From positions 1 to 6,034 of the forward strand of contig JAIRLP010000109.1 in the NCBI GenBank assembly GCA_031259365.1: a stretch of DNA of 6,034 bases. The letters run 5' to 3'. The notes under the pieces were generated by a model. It did no database searches and was not told where the DNA came from. It saw only the letters and a list, made by a program, of their open reading frames with translations. Position 1 is the stretch's first letter. Every line of letters starts with the position of its first letter. Origin of the DNA: Rickettsiales bacterium (GTDB taxonomy: Bacteria; Pseudomonadota; Alphaproteobacteria; Rs-D84). A program made the position numbers and the translations under genes. Shown here in pieces: positions 5,134 to 6,034 of this stretch.

Positions 5134-6034
5134 CTATGGGGTTGTTATTTTGGTATGGTCACGTAACAGCAATGTGCAGTCACGAATATCATCATGCTTT
5201 AATATCCAAAGAATAAATCTTTCAATCCCAAGGCCAAAACCACTGGTTTGAATTTCTTTGATTTCGCGCATTTTGCGATACCATTCATATTCTGACGGAT
5301 TAACGTTATGTTCGCGCAAGGATTCATCTAAATTTGCAACTGACAATACGCGCTGACCACACCCCAATATTTCACCAATCCCAGCCAACAGATCGGATGC
5401 ATATGCAGATTTTCCATCTGGTTGCTTTGCCTGATAAAAAGGAACCAACATCCATGGAATATCGGTCAGCCATGTAAAATCACCGTATTTTGAAAGCAGA
5501 TGTTTTTCGCCGATTTTTGTAATGGTATAAAGATTTTCGGACAGACGCTCAGTTGCACCTTGAATGCTTTCTAATTCTTTTAACGCATCTGAATATGATA
5601 TCTTTGGCACTTTGCGTTCAGGCATATTTTGTAAATGCTGGATATTACCTGTAATCAAAGATATATCATTTGCGTTATGTTCAATAAGGTAATTAATCAT
5701 ATATTTTATATAATCTTCGGCCAGATTTCTGACATCCTCTATATTTCCTGGGATTTCAACTTCAGAGTGTACAAATTCATTCAAATGCCGTTCATCAATT
5801 TCTTCGCCACGAAATGTTGGCATTATGTAATATGCGCCTTTATCCGAAAGACGCGTTCCAATTTCCAAACAGAACTGCATCGAATCCGCCAGATATATCT
5901 TGTTCCCTTTTATCTCAACCGATACTGGGATTGAATCGCTGCCCATACCCATGGGACTGCTGATTGATCCGGTTGTTATTGGAAATAAAGTTGGTGATAT
6001 ATTACGACTTTTGTAAAAATCATGTGTGGCTTCG
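5134..6034 (-). CDS. AsnRS-like class II synthetase, asparagine synthetase A-type, partial
   Basis: The frame stays open to the right window edge, so the N-terminus is missing; 299 residues are visible, 27 of them before the first internal Met at 5952. The upstream codons (ATHDFYKSRN...GSISSPMGMGSDS) match the synthetase core, so 5952 is not the real start. Numbering from that Met, class II motif 2 is TFRGEE...RHLNEF (46-60), GIGEILGCGQR is at 191-201, and motif 3 GFGLGIERF at 238-246 contains the ATP-binding Arg245. This is the AsnRS/AspRS catalytic fold. The close approach to the edge with little upstream coding seen fits archaeal-type asparagine synthetase, an AsnRS paralogue without the tRNA anticodon-binding domain that makes Asn from Asp, ATP and ammonia. 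A full AsnRS cannot be excluded, because any OB domain would lie outside the window. Unusually, the sequence after motif 3 reads IRDCTLLLRDH where the family normally has IRDVIPFPRTP. It is the upstream gene of an operon with the methyltransferase. Confidence 0.85.
   Translation of the reverse strand, partial: EATHDFYKSRNISPTLFPITTGSISSPMGMGSDSIPVSVEIKGNKIYLADSMQFCLEIGTRLSDKGAYYIMPTFRGEEIDERHLNEFVHSEVEIPGNIEDVRNLAEDYIKYMINYLIEHNANDISLITGNIQHLQNMPERKVPKISYSDALKELESIQGATERLSENLYTITKIGEKHLLSKYGDFTWLTDIPWMLVPFYQAKQPDGKSAYASDLLAGIGEILGCGQRVLSVANLDESLREHNVNPSEYEWYRKMREIKEIQTSGFGLGIERFILWILKHDDIRDCTLLLRDHTKITTP

Noticed and set aside
4878..5934. Plus-strand open frames at 4878-5216 and 5635-5934
   Set aside because: They are antisense to the methyltransferase and the synthetase-like gene, both supported by motifs.
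5950..5952. Met at 5952 as the start of the synthetase-like gene
   Set aside because: The frame stays open upstream to the window edge and those codons encode conserved synthetase sequence, so the gene is partial.

Overview
The window is AT-rich, with a standard genetic code (Trp is always TGG; no in-frame TGA is needed). It carries two genes with Gram-negative-type lipoprotein signal peptides. I read it as a Gram-negative bacterium, perhaps a proteobacterium with a small AT-rich genome, but no rRNA, tRNA or other phylogenetic marker is present, so the assignment is weak. It looks like accessory or loosely packed chromosome: genes alternate in strand, repeats fill the left end, and one gene is broken.

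Layout. Positions 1-405 hold no convincing protein gene but are dense in structure: a compound inverted repeat (13-67), a tiny ORF behind a GGAGG motif (80-205), three 14-bp tandem units (172-213), GC-rich hairpins with a direct repeat (214-300) and a perfect 20-bp palindrome (303-322). At 406-1563 (+) is a complete flavoprotein of the HI0933/YhiN/BaiN family. Two lipoprotein genes follow on the minus strand: a 423-residue protein with a duplicated four-cysteine motif (1594-2865) and a 137-residue protein (2954-3367). Each is followed at once by a GC-rich hairpin terminator, and each seems to have its own promoter. At 3429-4285 (+) lies a pseudogene of an S66 (LD-carboxypeptidase/MccF-like) serine peptidase. 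It lacks its N-terminus and has a -1 frameshift near 4071-4074, although codons for all three catalytic residues survive. Converging on it from the right edge is a minus-strand operon: an AsnRS-like class II synthetase catalytic domain (archaeal-type asparagine synthetase A relative, cut by the window edge, 5134-6034), then a class I SAM-dependent methyltransferase (4292-5122) whose ribosome-binding site overlaps the synthetase stop codon.

How the genes may work together. The flavoprotein looks like an independent gene. The lipoproteins are envelope proteins of unknown function. The synthetase-like and methyltransferase genes are probably co-expressed. An MccF-like peptidase next to a stand-alone AsnRS-like enzyme and a methyltransferase is reminiscent of small-molecule biosynthesis or self-immunity loci acting on aminoacyl or amide bonds. 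This is inference only: the peptidase is on the opposite strand and broken, and the operon continues beyond the window.
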